A stretch of DNA of 64,000 bases from UBA4615 sp964399635 (lineage in GTDB: Bacteria > Pseudomonadota > Gammaproteobacteria > Burkholderiales > Burkholderiaceae_E), in assembly GCA_964399635.1 (NCBI GenBank), contig CAYNRU010000044.1, forward strand, positions 1 to 64,000, written 5' to 3'. Under the pieces are notes generated by a model that was not told where the DNA came from, did no database searches, and saw nothing but the letters and a program-made list of their open reading frames with translations. Each line of letters starts with the position of its first letter. The stretch's first letter is position 1. Shown here piece by piece: positions 45,832 through 54,585 of this stretch. Both the position numbers and the translations under genes were made by a program.

Positions 45832-46431
45832 ATGACCTCCAATCACGTCCGTGCCGCCGCCGTGGCCTTCGCACTCGCCTTTCCGCTGGCCGCTGCCGCG
45901 CAGGGCCCCGTCGTCACAGCGGTCGCAGGCAAGGCCCCGGGCGAGCGGCTCAAGGCCGGCGAACTGCAGGTGCGCGCCACGGTCGTCGAGATCGACGCGG
46001 CACGCCGGACCGTCACGCTGCGCGGCCCCAAGGGCAACATCGCCACGATGGACGTTCCCGCCGAGGTCAAGAACTTCGACCAGGTCCGCGTCGGCGACGA
46101 CCTGGTGATCCGCTATGCGGCGGGCGTGCTCGCCAAGCTCGAGCCTTCGTCCGGCAGCGGTATCCGCGAGCGCGTGGAGTCGTCGAGCGCGGCCGCGGCG
46201 CCGGCCGGAGGGATGCCGGGCGGGGCGGCCGCACGGATCGTCGAGGTGCTCGCTACGGTGGAGGCGGTGAACCGCAAGGATCGCACCGTCACCCTGCGAG
46301 GCGTGCGCCGCACGGCCGTCGTCATGGCGCCCGAGGGCATCGACATCGCCCGCGTGAAGGTCGGCGACCAGGTCCGCGCGGTCTTCGCCGAATCGACCAT
46401 CATCAACGTCGAGCGCGCCGCGAAGAAGTAG
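45832..46431 (+). CDS. exported protein with two internal repeats, unknown function
   Basis: 199 residues. Signal peptide ends at AAAAQG. The mature protein has two copies of a ~55-residue beta-rich unit: ATVVEIDAARRTVTLRGPKG ... VGDDLVIRY and ATVEAVNRKDRTVTLRGVRR ... VGDQVRAVF, joined by a Ser/Ala/Gly linker. Each resembles a small OB/SH3-like barrel. No catalytic motif seen and no firm family name. Confidence 0.72.
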   Translation: MTSNHVRAAAVAFALAFPLAAAAQGPVVTAVAGKAPGERLKAGELQVRATVVEIDAARRTVTLRGPKGNIATMDVPAEVKNFDQVRVGDDLVIRYAAGVLAKLEPSSGSGIRERVESSSAAAAPAGGMPGGAAARIVEVLATVEAVNRKDRTVTLRGVRRTAVVMAPEGIDIARVKVGDQVRAVFAESTIINVERAAKK

Positions 46432-46479
46432 GCTGTCGCACGGGCTGGCCGGCTCACCGCCCGGTGGGCCGCCCCGCTT

Positions 46480-46494
46480 CCGACCCGGGGTCGG
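46480..46494. terminator. GC hairpin between convergent genes (no U tract)
   Basis: CCGACC-CGG-GGTCGG in the 92-nt gap between the exported two-repeat protein gene and the SDR gene. Candidate bidirectional terminator only. Confidence 0.25.
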
Positions 46495-46523
46495 GCCCGG
46501 CCTGGACGCAGTCGGGCCAGTGC

Positions 46524-47288
46524 TCAGCCGGTGATCGTCGCGCCGCCGTCGGCCACGATCGACTGGCCGGTGACGAAGGCCCCGGCGCGGCTTGCGAGCA
46601 TCACCGCGATGCCGCCGATATCGTCCGGCTCGCCCAGGCGGCGCAGCGGAAAGCGCGCTTCGGCCGCGGCCTTGCGTGCCGGGTCCTCGTACAGCGCGCG
46701 CGCGAAGTCGGTCTTGATTAGCCCCGGCGCGATGCAGTTGACGCGGATGTTGTCCGGACCCCATTCGCAGGCGAGGTTGCGCGCGAGCTGCATGTCGGCG
46801 GCCTTGGAGATGCAGTAGGCGCCGATCTCGGTCGAGCCCTTCAGCCCGCCGATCGAGGACACGATGATGATCGCGCCGTCCTTGCGCGCGGCCATCTCCT
46901 CGCGGACCATCTGGCACAGCCAGTGGTTGGACAGCACGTTGTTGCGCATGATCTTCTCGAACACCTCGTCGCCCATGCCGCTGCTCGGGCCGAAGTAGGG
47001 GTTCGAGGCGGCGTTGCACACCAGCACGTCGATGCGGCCGTAGGCGGCGCGCGCGCCGTCCACCAGCCGCTGCAGCGCCGCCTTGTCGGAGATGTTGGCC
47101 GGGATCGCGATCGCGTCGCCGCCGCGGCCGCGGATCGCCTCGACGACCACCTCGCAGGCGTCCAACTTGCGGCTCGACACCACCACCTTCGCGCCGTGGG
47201 CCGCCATGTTCTCGGCGATGGAGCGGCCGATGCCGCGGCTCGATCCGGTGACGATCGCGACCTTTCCGGTCAGGTCGAACAGGTTCAT
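46524..47288 (-). CDS. SDR family oxidoreductase
   Basis: 254-residue classical short-chain dehydrogenase: cofactor loop TGSSRGIGRS, catalytic Ser in IIIVSSIGG, YCISK (YxxxK) and NNVLSNH. Sequence resembles 3-oxoacyl reductase/DHRS4-like enzymes; the substrate is unknown. Its ATG overlaps the stop of the KTSC-domain gene by one base (TGATG), so the two are translationally coupled. Confidence 0.92.
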   Translation of the reverse strand: MNLFDLTGKVAIVTGSSRGIGRSIAENMAAHGAKVVVSSRKLDACEVVVEAIRGRGGDAIAIPANISDKAALQRLVDGARAAYGRIDVLVCNAASNPYFGPSSGMGDEVFEKIMRNNVLSNHWLCQMVREEMAARKDGAIIIVSSIGGLKGSTEIGAYCISKAADMQLARNLACEWGPDNIRVNCIAPGLIKTDFARALYEDPARKAAAEARFPLRRLGEPDDIGGIAVMLASRAGAFVTGQSIVADGGATITG

Positions 47289-47587
47289 CAGGGTGTCTCC
47301 TCGTTGGTGGGTTCGGTGGGGCCCGGGGCGCCGAACAGCGAGTCCAGGCGCTTGCGTGCGTCGCCGCCGGGCGAGCCCGCGGCGCGGCCCGCAGGGTACT
47401 CCGGCTCGATGCGGTCCTCCCAGAACGCGGCAGGATTCGGGGAAGCGAAGAAGCGGCGCGCGACCTCGTCGGGCACGCCGCGGTAGGCCCGGACCTCGCC
47501 GCTCGTGAACTCGATCTCGAGCAGCGACGCGCGGGCGTCGTAGCCGGCGGACTTCAGCCTGTCGGTGTGCAGCGGGCGGCGTTGCAT
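47288..47587 (-). CDS. KTSC domain-containing small protein
   Basis: 99 residues. The KTSC domain (about 10-60: SAGYDARASLLEIEFTSGEV, RAYRGVPDEVARRFFAS) is named after the KTSC motif of related lysyl-tRNA synthetase tails; function unknown. The C-terminal 40 residues are Pro/Gly-rich. It lies 64 nt downstream of the gamma-glutamyltransferase gene and overlaps the SDR start by one base. Confidence 0.8.
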   Translation of the reverse strand: MQRRPLHTDRLKSAGYDARASLLEIEFTSGEVRAYRGVPDEVARRFFASPNPAAFWEDRIEPEYPAGRAAGSPGGDARKRLDSLFGAPGPTEPTNEETP

Positions 47588-47651
47588 GGCGTCTCCTCTC
47601 GGTGTCCGGCCCAGGCCAGGGCGCCCGGTTCCGGGCGGGTCGCGGCCGCGC

Positions 47652-49604
47652 TCATCGACCGATCGCCAGCCCTTCGCGGCGGGGGTCGGCGGCACCGACG
47701 AGCGTACACCGGCCGCGCGCATCGCAGCGTCGGACGATGCCCTGCAGGCCGCTGGTCATGGCGGTCTCGACCACCTCGTGGCCGCGCGCGCGCAGCGCGT
47801 CGGCCAGGCCCGGCGGCGTGCGCCCCGCCTCGAGCTCGGTCGGTCCGTTGCGGCTGCCGAGGTTGGGCATGTCGATGGCCGCCTGCAGGCCCAGCCCGTC
47901 GCCCAGCGTGGCCACCAGCGTGCGTGCGACGTAGCCGATGATCTGCGAGCCGCCCGGCGACCCGAGCGACATCGCGAACGCGCCGAGCCTGGGCGGGGCG
48001 CCCGGTGGCGTCGCGCCTGCGCCGGCGCGCTCGAACACCAGCGTCGGTGCCATCGAGCTGCGCGGCCGCTTGCCGGGCTCGACCCGGTTGGCGACCGGTG
48101 CGCCGCCCTCGGTCGGGGCGAACGAGAAGTCGGTCAGCTGGTTGTTCAGCAGGAAGCCCCGGACCATCAGCCGCGCGCCGAACTGGTCCTCGATGGTGGT
48201 GGTCATCGCCACCGCGTTGCCCGCCGCGTCCACGATCGACAGGTGCGAGGTGGAGGGCTGCTCGAGCGTGCCCGGCGCGGGCGCGATGGCCGCGCGACCG
48301 TCGGGGGCGGACGGGTCGCCCGGGTCGGCCCGGCCCATCGAGCGCTCGCCGACCAGCGCCGCGCGGCGCGCCAGGTAGCGCGGGTCGAGCAGACCCGCGG
48401 GCGGCGTGACGAAGGCGGGGTCCGCGATCCAGCGGTTGCGGTCGGCGAACGCGAGCCGGCCGGCCTCCGCGAACGCGTGGACGCCGTCGGCGCGCGGCGT
48501 GCCGTCGGGTGCCGCCAGGGCGGGCGCGCGGGATGCCTCCAGGATCCCCAGGATCTGGGCGACCGCGAGCCCGCCCGAGGACGGTGGCGGCATGCCGCAG
48601 ACCACCCAGCGGCGGTAGTCGGTGCACAGCGCCTCGCGGGCGACCGGCCGGTAGAAGGCCAGGTCCCGCTCGCCCAGCAGGCCCGGATGGGTCGGGTGCC
48701 CGCGGACCGCGGCGACGATGTCGCGCGCGATGGGTCCGGCGTGCAGCGCGAGGCTGCCCTCGGCCGCGACGCGCACGAGCGTCTGCGCGAGCGCCGGATT
48801 GCGCAGCCGGTGCCCGACCGGCCAGGGCAGGCCCGCCGCGTCGTAGAAGTGGCGGGCTGCGGCCGGGTCGGTGCGCAGGAACCGGTCGCGCGCGAGCAGG
48901 GCGTGCAGTCTGGGGCTCACCTCGAAGCCGTCGGTGGCGAGGCGGATCGCGGGCTCGAAGAGCGCCGCCCACGGCAGGCGGCCGTGGCGAGCGTGCGCCG
49001 CCTCGAGCATGCGCAGCACGCCCGGCGTACCCACCGAGCGGCCGCCGACCACCGCGTCGAAGAAGGCCAGCGGCTGGCCGTCGGGTCCGACGAAAAGGCG
49101 CTCGGTGGCGGCTGCCGGCGCGGTCTCCCGACCGTCCCAGGCCACGACGCGGCGCTCGCGCGCGTCGAAGTGCAGCATGAAGGCGCCGCCCCCGATGCCG
49201 GAGGACTGCGGCTCCACCAGCGTCAGCACCATCTGCGCGGCCACGGCCGCATCGGTCGCGCTGCCGCCGCGCTCGAGGATCGCGAGCGCGGCGCGGCTCG
49301 CATGCGGATTGGCGGTGGCCGCCATCATGCGCCGCGCGGTCGCTGCAGGCCGCGCCGCGTAGCCGGTCGCCGACTCGGGCTGCGCCGTGGCTGTATCGGC
49401 CGCCGCCGTGCGCGCGCGCGCCGCGGGACGCCCCGCAGGGTCGGTCGGTGCGGAGGGCGTCTGGGCGCCGGCCGTGGCCAGCACCGCCCACAGCAGCGCG
49501 GCCAGCATGGGTCGCCGCGCGTGGCCCAGTCGCCTGCGGATCGGCGGGGGTGCGGGCGCATCTGAGGCGGCCCGTCGCGACGGGCCCCGGACGGGAGACG
49601 GCAT
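47652..49604 (-). CDS. ggt: gamma-glutamyltransferase
   Basis: 650 residues; periplasmic Ntn-hydrolase precursor that cleaves itself before Thr452 (PSTSHLSIVD) into large and small subunits and transfers or hydrolyses the gamma-glutamyl group of glutathione. Other signatures: GGSATDAAVAAQMVL, SSGIGGGAFML, MPPPSSGG and the C-terminal GSPGGSQII. A hydrophobic signal (LAALLWAVLATAGAQ) follows a basic N-terminus; ATG 49604 gives a long n-region and ATG 49508 is an alternative. Divergent from the amidase gene, with only 39 bp between the starts. Confidence 0.92.
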   Translation of the reverse strand: MPSPVRGPSRRAASDAPAPPPIRRRLGHARRPMLAALLWAVLATAGAQTPSAPTDPAGRPAARARTAAADTATAQPESATGYAARPAATARRMMAATANPHASRAALAILERGGSATDAAVAAQMVLTLVEPQSSGIGGGAFMLHFDARERRVVAWDGRETAPAAATERLFVGPDGQPLAFFDAVVGGRSVGTPGVLRMLEAAHARHGRLPWAALFEPAIRLATDGFEVSPRLHALLARDRFLRTDPAAARHFYDAAGLPWPVGHRLRNPALAQTLVRVAAEGSLALHAGPIARDIVAAVRGHPTHPGLLGERDLAFYRPVAREALCTDYRRWVVCGMPPPSSGGLAVAQILGILEASRAPALAAPDGTPRADGVHAFAEAGRLAFADRNRWIADPAFVTPPAGLLDPRYLARRAALVGERSMGRADPGDPSAPDGRAAIAPAPGTLEQPSTSHLSIVDAAGNAVAMTTTIEDQFGARLMVRGFLLNNQLTDFSFAPTEGGAPVANRVEPGKRPRSSMAPTLVFERAGAGATPPGAPPRLGAFAMSLGSPGGSQIIGYVARTLVATLGDGLGLQAAIDMPNLGSRNGPTELEAGRTPPGLADALRARGHEVVETAMTSGLQGIVRRCDARGRCTLVGAADPRREGLAIGR

Positions 49605-49643
49605 CGGCGGACGACGGTCAGAGGCAGCCGCTACTATACGCAG

Positions 49644-51059
49644 ATGACCTCAGCCGACCCCCCCCGCGCCAGCGCAGGCGCAGCGAGCCCGAGCGCCGCC
49701 GTCTCCTCGACCTCCTCGACCTCCGCGGCCCTCGAGCCGCCAGCCGGCCCCGGCATCCGCGAGACCGTCGCCGCGATCGCGGCCGGCCGCGCCACCAGCC
49801 GCGCGCTGCTCGAGTCGGCCCGCGAGGCCCATGCCCGCCACCTCGGTCTGAACCCGATCGCCTGGGTCGACTGGGACGCCGCCGCCCGCACGGCCGACGC
49901 GCTCGATGCCGCCGCCCGCGCCGCAGGGGCGCTCGGTCCGCTGCATGGCGCGACCGTGTCGATCAAGGATCTCTACAACGTCGCCGGCATGCCCACCGCC
50001 GGCGGTACCCGTGCGCCGCTGCCCGAGTTCGGTGGCGAGTCGGTCGCAGTGTCGCGCCTGCGTGCCGCGGGCGCGCTGATCTTCGCCAAGACCAACATGC
50101 ACGAGATCGCGCTCGGCGCGACCGGCGAGAACCCGTGGACCGGCGACGTGAAGAACCCTCATGACCCGGCGCGCCAGGCGGGCGGCTCCTCGAGCGGCGC
50201 GGGCGTCGCGGTCGCCACCGGCATCGGTATGGCGGGCCTGGGCAGCGACACCGGCGGCTCGGTCCGTATCCCCGCGGCCTTCTGCGGCGTCGTGGGCTTC
50301 AAGCCGAGCTTCGGCGCGATCCCGCTCGGTGGCGCCCTGCACCTGTCCTGGACCTGCGATCACGCCGGCCCGCTCACCCGCTCGGTCGACGACGCCGCGC
50401 TGCTCTTCGAGGTCATGTCGGGCCGGCGCACCGATCACGGCGGCGTCGCGCGCCGACCGCGCCTGGCCGTGCCGGCGCAGTGGCTCGCGGGGCGGCTGCA
50501 CCCGGCGGTGAGAGCGTGGTTCGAGGCGCACCTGGCCGCGCTGCGCAGGGTGGCCGACGTCGTGGAGGTGGCCACGCCCTCGATGCCGCTCGCCTGGCAG
50601 CACTACACCCCGATCGTCCGCGCCGAAGGCGCCTACGTGCATCGCGTCGCGCTGGCGGCTGGCGGCGAAGGCTTCTCGGAGGCCGTGCTCGCGCCGCTGC
50701 GGGCCGGCGAGCAGGTGAGCGCGCAGACCTACATCGACGCCATGCACCAGCGCGAGACCGTGCGCAAGGAGCTCGACGCGCTGCTGCGCGACCATGACGC
50801 GCTGGTGCTGCCGACCTCCGCCGTGCCGCCGCCGCTGCGCGGCCAGACCGAGGTCGAGGTGGAAGGCGGCACGATGAGCGTGCGCGAGGCGGTGCTCGGC
50901 CAGACCCTGGCTTTCAGCTTCGTCGGGCTGCCGACCCTGAGCCTGCCCGCAGGCACCGTCGAGGGCCTGCCTGCGGGCCTGCAGGTGGTGGGCGCGAGGG
51001 ACCGTGACGCGTCGCTGCTGGCGCTCGGCCGGTGGATGGAGGCCGGGCCGCAGGGCTGA
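49644..51059 (+). CDS. amidase (amidase signature family)
   Basis: 471 residues with the complete Ser-cisSer-Lys triad: K108 (SIKDLYN), S182 (GGSSSGAGV) and S206 (GSDTGGSVRIP), the 24-residue Ser-Ser spacing being that of GatA-type enzymes. Hydrolyses an amide to acid and ammonia; substrate unknown. The N-terminus is Ser/Ala-rich. A nitrile hydratase operon lies in the same window 33 kb away, so a nitrile-to-amide-to-acid route is possible in principle, but they are not neighbours. Confidence 0.92.
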   Translation: MTSADPPRASAGAASPSAAVSSTSSTSAALEPPAGPGIRETVAAIAAGRATSRALLESAREAHARHLGLNPIAWVDWDAAARTADALDAAARAAGALGPLHGATVSIKDLYNVAGMPTAGGTRAPLPEFGGESVAVSRLRAAGALIFAKTNMHEIALGATGENPWTGDVKNPHDPARQAGGSSSGAGVAVATGIGMAGLGSDTGGSVRIPAAFCGVVGFKPSFGAIPLGGALHLSWTCDHAGPLTRSVDDAALLFEVMSGRRTDHGGVARRPRLAVPAQWLAGRLHPAVRAWFEAHLAALRRVADVVEVATPSMPLAWQHYTPIVRAEGAYVHRVALAAGGEGFSEAVLAPLRAGEQVSAQTYIDAMHQRETVRKELDALLRDHDALVLPTSAVPPPLRGQTEVEVEGGTMSVREAVLGQTLAFSFVGLPTLSLPAGTVEGLPAGLQVVGARDRDASLLALGRWMEAGPQG

Positions 51060-51125
51060 GCCGGGCCGCAGGGCGCCAGCCCGCCCCCGGTGGCCTCGTG
51101 CGAGGCCGCCGGAGGGCGGTTCGGA

Positions 51126-51890
51126 TCAGCGCGGCGCCATCCGGATCGCGCCGTCGAGACGGATCGTCTCGCCGTTGAGCATCGTGTTCGCGAAGATCTG
51201 CTGGACCAGCTGCGCGTACTCTGGCGGACGGCCCAGGCGGGGCGGGAACGGCACCTGCCGGCCAAGGGAGTCCTGGGCCTCCTGCGGCAGGCCGAGCAGC
51301 AGCGGCGTGAGGAACAGGCCCGGCGCGATCGTCACCACCCGCACGCCGTCGCGCGCGAGGTCGCGTGCGATCGGGAGCGTCATGCCGACGATGCCGCCCT
51401 TGGACGCCGAATAGGCGGCCTGGCCGATCTGGCCGTCGTAGGCGGCGACCGACGCGGTGTTCACGATCACGCCGCGCTCGCCCTCGGCATTCGGCTCGGT
51501 GCGGCACATCGCGGTCGCGGCCAGCCTGATCATGTTGAAGGTGCCGATCAGGTTGATGTTGACCACCCGCACGAAGTCGGCGAGCTTGGCGGGGCCGTCC
51601 TTGCCGACGGTCTTGGCGGCGGTGCCGATGCCCGCGCAATTGACCAGCCCTCGCAGCGTGCCGAATGCCGTGGCGGCATCGACCACCGCCTGACCGTCGG
51701 CCTCGGAGGTGACGTCGCACTTGACGAATCGGGCGGCTGCGCCGAGGGCTCGCGCCTTCTCTTCGCCGAGCGTGGCGTTGACGTCGGCGATGATGACCTT
51801 GCCGCCGCCGGCGACGACCGCCTCGGCGGTCGCGCCGCCCAGGCCGGATGCGCCACCGGTGACGATGACGACGGCGTCCTTGAACTCCAT
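51126..51890 (-). CDS. SDR family NAD(P)-dependent oxidoreductase, HSD10-like
   Basis: 254-residue classical SDR: TGGASGLGGAT cofactor loop, NTASVAAYDGQIGQ with catalytic Ser, and YSASKGG (YxxxK). The APGLFLTPLLLGLP segment matches 3-hydroxyacyl-CoA dehydrogenase type 2 (HSD17B10-like) enzymes of fatty acid or branched-chain acyl-CoA breakdown. It has a good ribosome site (GGAGA) and begins 22 nt after the pyrophosphatase stop, probably on the same transcript. Confidence 0.92.
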   Translation of the reverse strand: MEFKDAVVIVTGGASGLGGATAEAVVAGGGKVIIADVNATLGEEKARALGAAARFVKCDVTSEADGQAVVDAATAFGTLRGLVNCAGIGTAAKTVGKDGPAKLADFVRVVNINLIGTFNMIRLAATAMCRTEPNAEGERGVIVNTASVAAYDGQIGQAAYSASKGGIVGMTLPIARDLARDGVRVVTIAPGLFLTPLLLGLPQEAQDSLGRQVPFPPRLGRPPEYAQLVQQIFANTMLNGETIRLDGAIRMAPR

Positions 51891-51912
51891 GACGGTCTCC
51901 TGTGTCGGGTTG

Positions 51913-54417
51913 TCAGGGGGCCGGAGCGACCTCGACGCGGCGCGCCTCGCGGCCGTCGCCCACCGCGGTCTCCTGCGGCTTCTGAAGCACGATCCGGTCG
52001 TCGGCGAGGCCTGCGCCCTTGAGCACCGCGGCCACCGCCATGGCGCGGTTCTTCGCGAGCTCGGCGTTCTGCGCCGGATCGCCGGTTGTGTCGTGAAATC
52101 CGGAGATCGAGAGCTTGGCCGTCGGCGTTGCCCGGGCCCAGTCGACGAGCTTGGCGAGCTGCCCGCCGAGCTCCGCCGGCGGCTCGGCCTTGCCGGTCTC
52201 GAAGTACACCTTGGCCGTCTCCGGCAGCGCCGCGGCCGCGGCCGGTGCGGGTGCAGCGGGTGCAGCGGGTGCAGCGGCTGCGGCAGGTGCAGCGGCTGCA
52301 GCGGGTGCCGACACGGCGGCAGGCGCCGCCGCGTGCGGCTTCGCGCCATCCGCGCCCCCGCCACCGATCACCGGCACCAGCAGCAGCGCCACGATGTTGA
52401 TGATCTTGATCAGCGGGTTGATCGCGGGGCCGGCGGTGTCCTTGTAGGGGTCGCCCACCGTATCGCCGGTGACCGCCGCCTTGTGGGCGTCGCTCCCCTT
52501 GCCGCCGTGGTGGCCTTCCTCGATGTACTTCTTCGCGTTGTCCCAGGCGCCGCCGCCGGTGCACATCGAGATCGCCACGAACAGGCCGGTCACGATGGTA
52601 CCCATGAGCAGGCCGCCGAGCGCGGCCGGGCCGAGGAACACACCGACCAGGACCGGCACGACCACCGGCAGCAGCGACGGGACGATCATCTCCTTGATGG
52701 CGGACGTCGTCAGCATGTCGACCGCACGGCTGTAGTCGGGCTTGGCCGTGCCCTCCATGATCCCCTTGATCTCGCGGAACTGGCGGCGAACCTCCACCAC
52801 CACCGAGCCCGCGGCGCGGCCGACCGCCTCCATCGCCATCGCGCCGAACAGGTAGGGGACCAGCCCGCCGATGAACAGGCCGACGATCACCATGTGGTTC
52901 GACAGGTCGAAGCTGACCGCCTTGCCGGCCGACTCGAGCGCGTGCGTGTAGTCGGCGAACAGCACCAGCGCGGCAAGGCCCGCCGATCCGATCGCGTAGC
53001 CCTTGGTCACCGCCTTGGTGGTGTTGCCCACCGCGTCGAGCGGGTCGGTGATGTTGCGCACCGACTCCGGCATGCCGGCCATCTCGGCGATGCCACCGGC
53101 GTTGTCGGTGATCGGGCCATAGGCGTCGAGCGCGACGATGATGCCGGCCATCGACAGCATCGAGGTGGCCGCGATGGCGATGCCGTACAGGCCCGCCAGC
53201 GAGAACGACGCGATGATTGCGGCGCACACCATCAGCACCGGCCAGGCGGTCGACTTCATCGACACCGCGAGGCCCGCGATGATGTTGGTGCCATGCCCCG
53301 TCTCCGAGGCGGCCGCAACGTAGCGCACCGGCTTGTACTCGGTGCCGGTGTAGTACTCGGTGATCCAGACCAGCAGCGCGGTGAGCACCAGGCCCACGAC
53401 CGCCGACAGGTAGACCTTCATGACCGCGCCGGTGCCGCCGAGCGCGTTGTCCGGGATCAGCCAGGCGGTGATCGGGTAGAAGGCCACCAGGCCCATGAGG
53501 CCCGCGACGATCAGCCCGCGGTACAGCGCGTTCATGATCTTCTTGCCCGGCGTCGCCTTCACGAAACTGCAGCCGACGATCGAGGCGATGATCGCGAAGC
53601 CGCCCAGTGCCAGCGGGTAGGTGACCGCGGCCATCGGCGCGTTGGTCAGCAGCAGCGCGCCGAGCAGCATCGTGGCGATCAGCGTCACCGCGTAGGTCTC
53701 GAACAGGTCGGCCGCCATGCCCGCGCAGTCGCCGACGTTGTCGCCGACGTTGTCGGCGATCACCGCCGGGTTGCGCGGGTCGTCCTCGGGGATGCCGGCT
53801 TCGACCTTGCCCACCAGGTCGGCGCCGACGTCGGCGCCCTTGGTGAAGATGCCCCCGCCCAGCCGCGCGAAGATCGAGATCAACGACGAGCCGAACGCCC
53901 GCCCGATCAGCGGCTTGATCACGTCGTGCAGCTTGTCGGGTGCGGCGGTCGGGCCGCCGAGCCACCAGAAGAAGCCTGCCACGCCAAGCAGGCCCAGGCC
54001 CACCACCAGCATGCCGGTGATGGCGCCGCCGCGGAACGCGACGGTCAGCGCCTCATTGAGGCCGCGGGTCGCGGCCTGCGCCGTGCGCACGTTGGCCTTC
54101 ACCGACACGTTCATGCCGATGTAGCCGGCCGCGCCGGACAGGATCGCGCCGATCGCAAAGCCGAGCGCCGTGGTCGCACCGAGGCCCGGGACGAAGAAGA
54201 TCAGCGCGAACAGCGCCACGCCCACGATGCCGATGGTCCGGTACTGCCGGTTCAGGTAGGCCTGCGCGCCCTGCTGGATCGCCGCGGCGATCTCCTGCAT
54301 CTTGGCGTTGCCGGCATCGAGGCCGAGGATCCATCGGCTCGATACGATGCCGTACAGGACTGCCAGCGCGCCGCAGGCAAGCGCGAACCAGACAGCCGTA
54401 GATGTGGCGCCACTCAT
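51913..54417 (-). CDS. hppA: membrane H+-pyrophosphatase fused to a C-terminal OmpA-type domain
   Basis: 834 residues. Residues 1-695 are a complete 16-helix membrane pyrophosphatase that pumps ions using pyrophosphate: IFTKGADVGADLVGKVEAGI, EDDPRNPAVIADNVGDN with CAGMAADLFE, and the C-terminal GDTVGDPYKDTAGPAINP. Lys468 in GNTTKA indicates the K+-independent, proton-pumping class. An Ala/Pro linker (about 697-730) leads to an OmpA_C-like domain (731-834: KVYFETGKAEP, SGFHDTTGDPAQN, KNRAMAV) that keeps the Asp and Arg used to bind diaminopimelate. The C-terminus of this pump family is extracytoplasmic, so the domain could hold peptidoglycan. Confidence 0.95.
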   Translation of the reverse strand: MSGATSTAVWFALACGALAVLYGIVSSRWILGLDAGNAKMQEIAAAIQQGAQAYLNRQYRTIGIVGVALFALIFFVPGLGATTALGFAIGAILSGAAGYIGMNVSVKANVRTAQAATRGLNEALTVAFRGGAITGMLVVGLGLLGVAGFFWWLGGPTAAPDKLHDVIKPLIGRAFGSSLISIFARLGGGIFTKGADVGADLVGKVEAGIPEDDPRNPAVIADNVGDNVGDCAGMAADLFETYAVTLIATMLLGALLLTNAPMAAVTYPLALGGFAIIASIVGCSFVKATPGKKIMNALYRGLIVAGLMGLVAFYPITAWLIPDNALGGTGAVMKVYLSAVVGLVLTALLVWITEYYTGTEYKPVRYVAAASETGHGTNIIAGLAVSMKSTAWPVLMVCAAIIASFSLAGLYGIAIAATSMLSMAGIIVALDAYGPITDNAGGIAEMAGMPESVRNITDPLDAVGNTTKAVTKGYAIGSAGLAALVLFADYTHALESAGKAVSFDLSNHMVIVGLFIGGLVPYLFGAMAMEAVGRAAGSVVVEVRRQFREIKGIMEGTAKPDYSRAVDMLTTSAIKEMIVPSLLPVVVPVLVGVFLGPAALGGLLMGTIVTGLFVAISMCTGGGAWDNAKKYIEEGHHGGKGSDAHKAAVTGDTVGDPYKDTAGPAINPLIKIINIVALLLVPVIGGGGADGAKPHAAAPAAVSAPAAAAAPAAAAAPAAPAAPAPAAAAALPETAKVYFETGKAEPPAELGGQLAKLVDWARATPTAKLSISGFHDTTGDPAQNAELAKNRAMAVAAVLKGAGLADDRIVLQKPQETAVGDGREARRVEVAPAP
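52242..52310 (-). repeat. 9-bp tandem repeats encoding the Ala/Pro linker of hppA
   Basis: Three perfect GTGCAGCGG units on the plus strand (52251-52277) flanked by degenerate copies. They encode the Ala/Pro-rich hinge between pump and OmpA domain and may vary in length without a frameshift. Confidence 0.75.
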
Positions 54418-54563
54418 GGGTGGTTTCTCCCTGAAATCATCGTTGTTGAAGCGTTTCGGTCGGCGGAGCCCGCGACCGGAGCCGGCGGATCTTCGCTGAA
54501 TCGAGGGGTCGTTGGCAAGGACGGCGCGCTGCGCCTGGAATCGGAACGCAGCGCGCGGCGAGC

Positions 54564-54582
54564 TCGGGGCGCCGCGCCCCGA
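54564..54582 (-). terminator. hairpin directly after adk (no U tract)
   Basis: TCGGGGCG-CCG-CGCCCCGA, 8-bp stem and 3-nt loop, 3 nt downstream of the adk stop in the 168-nt gap before hppA. Candidate partial terminator or processing site. Confidence 0.4.
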
Positions 54583-54585
54583 CGC

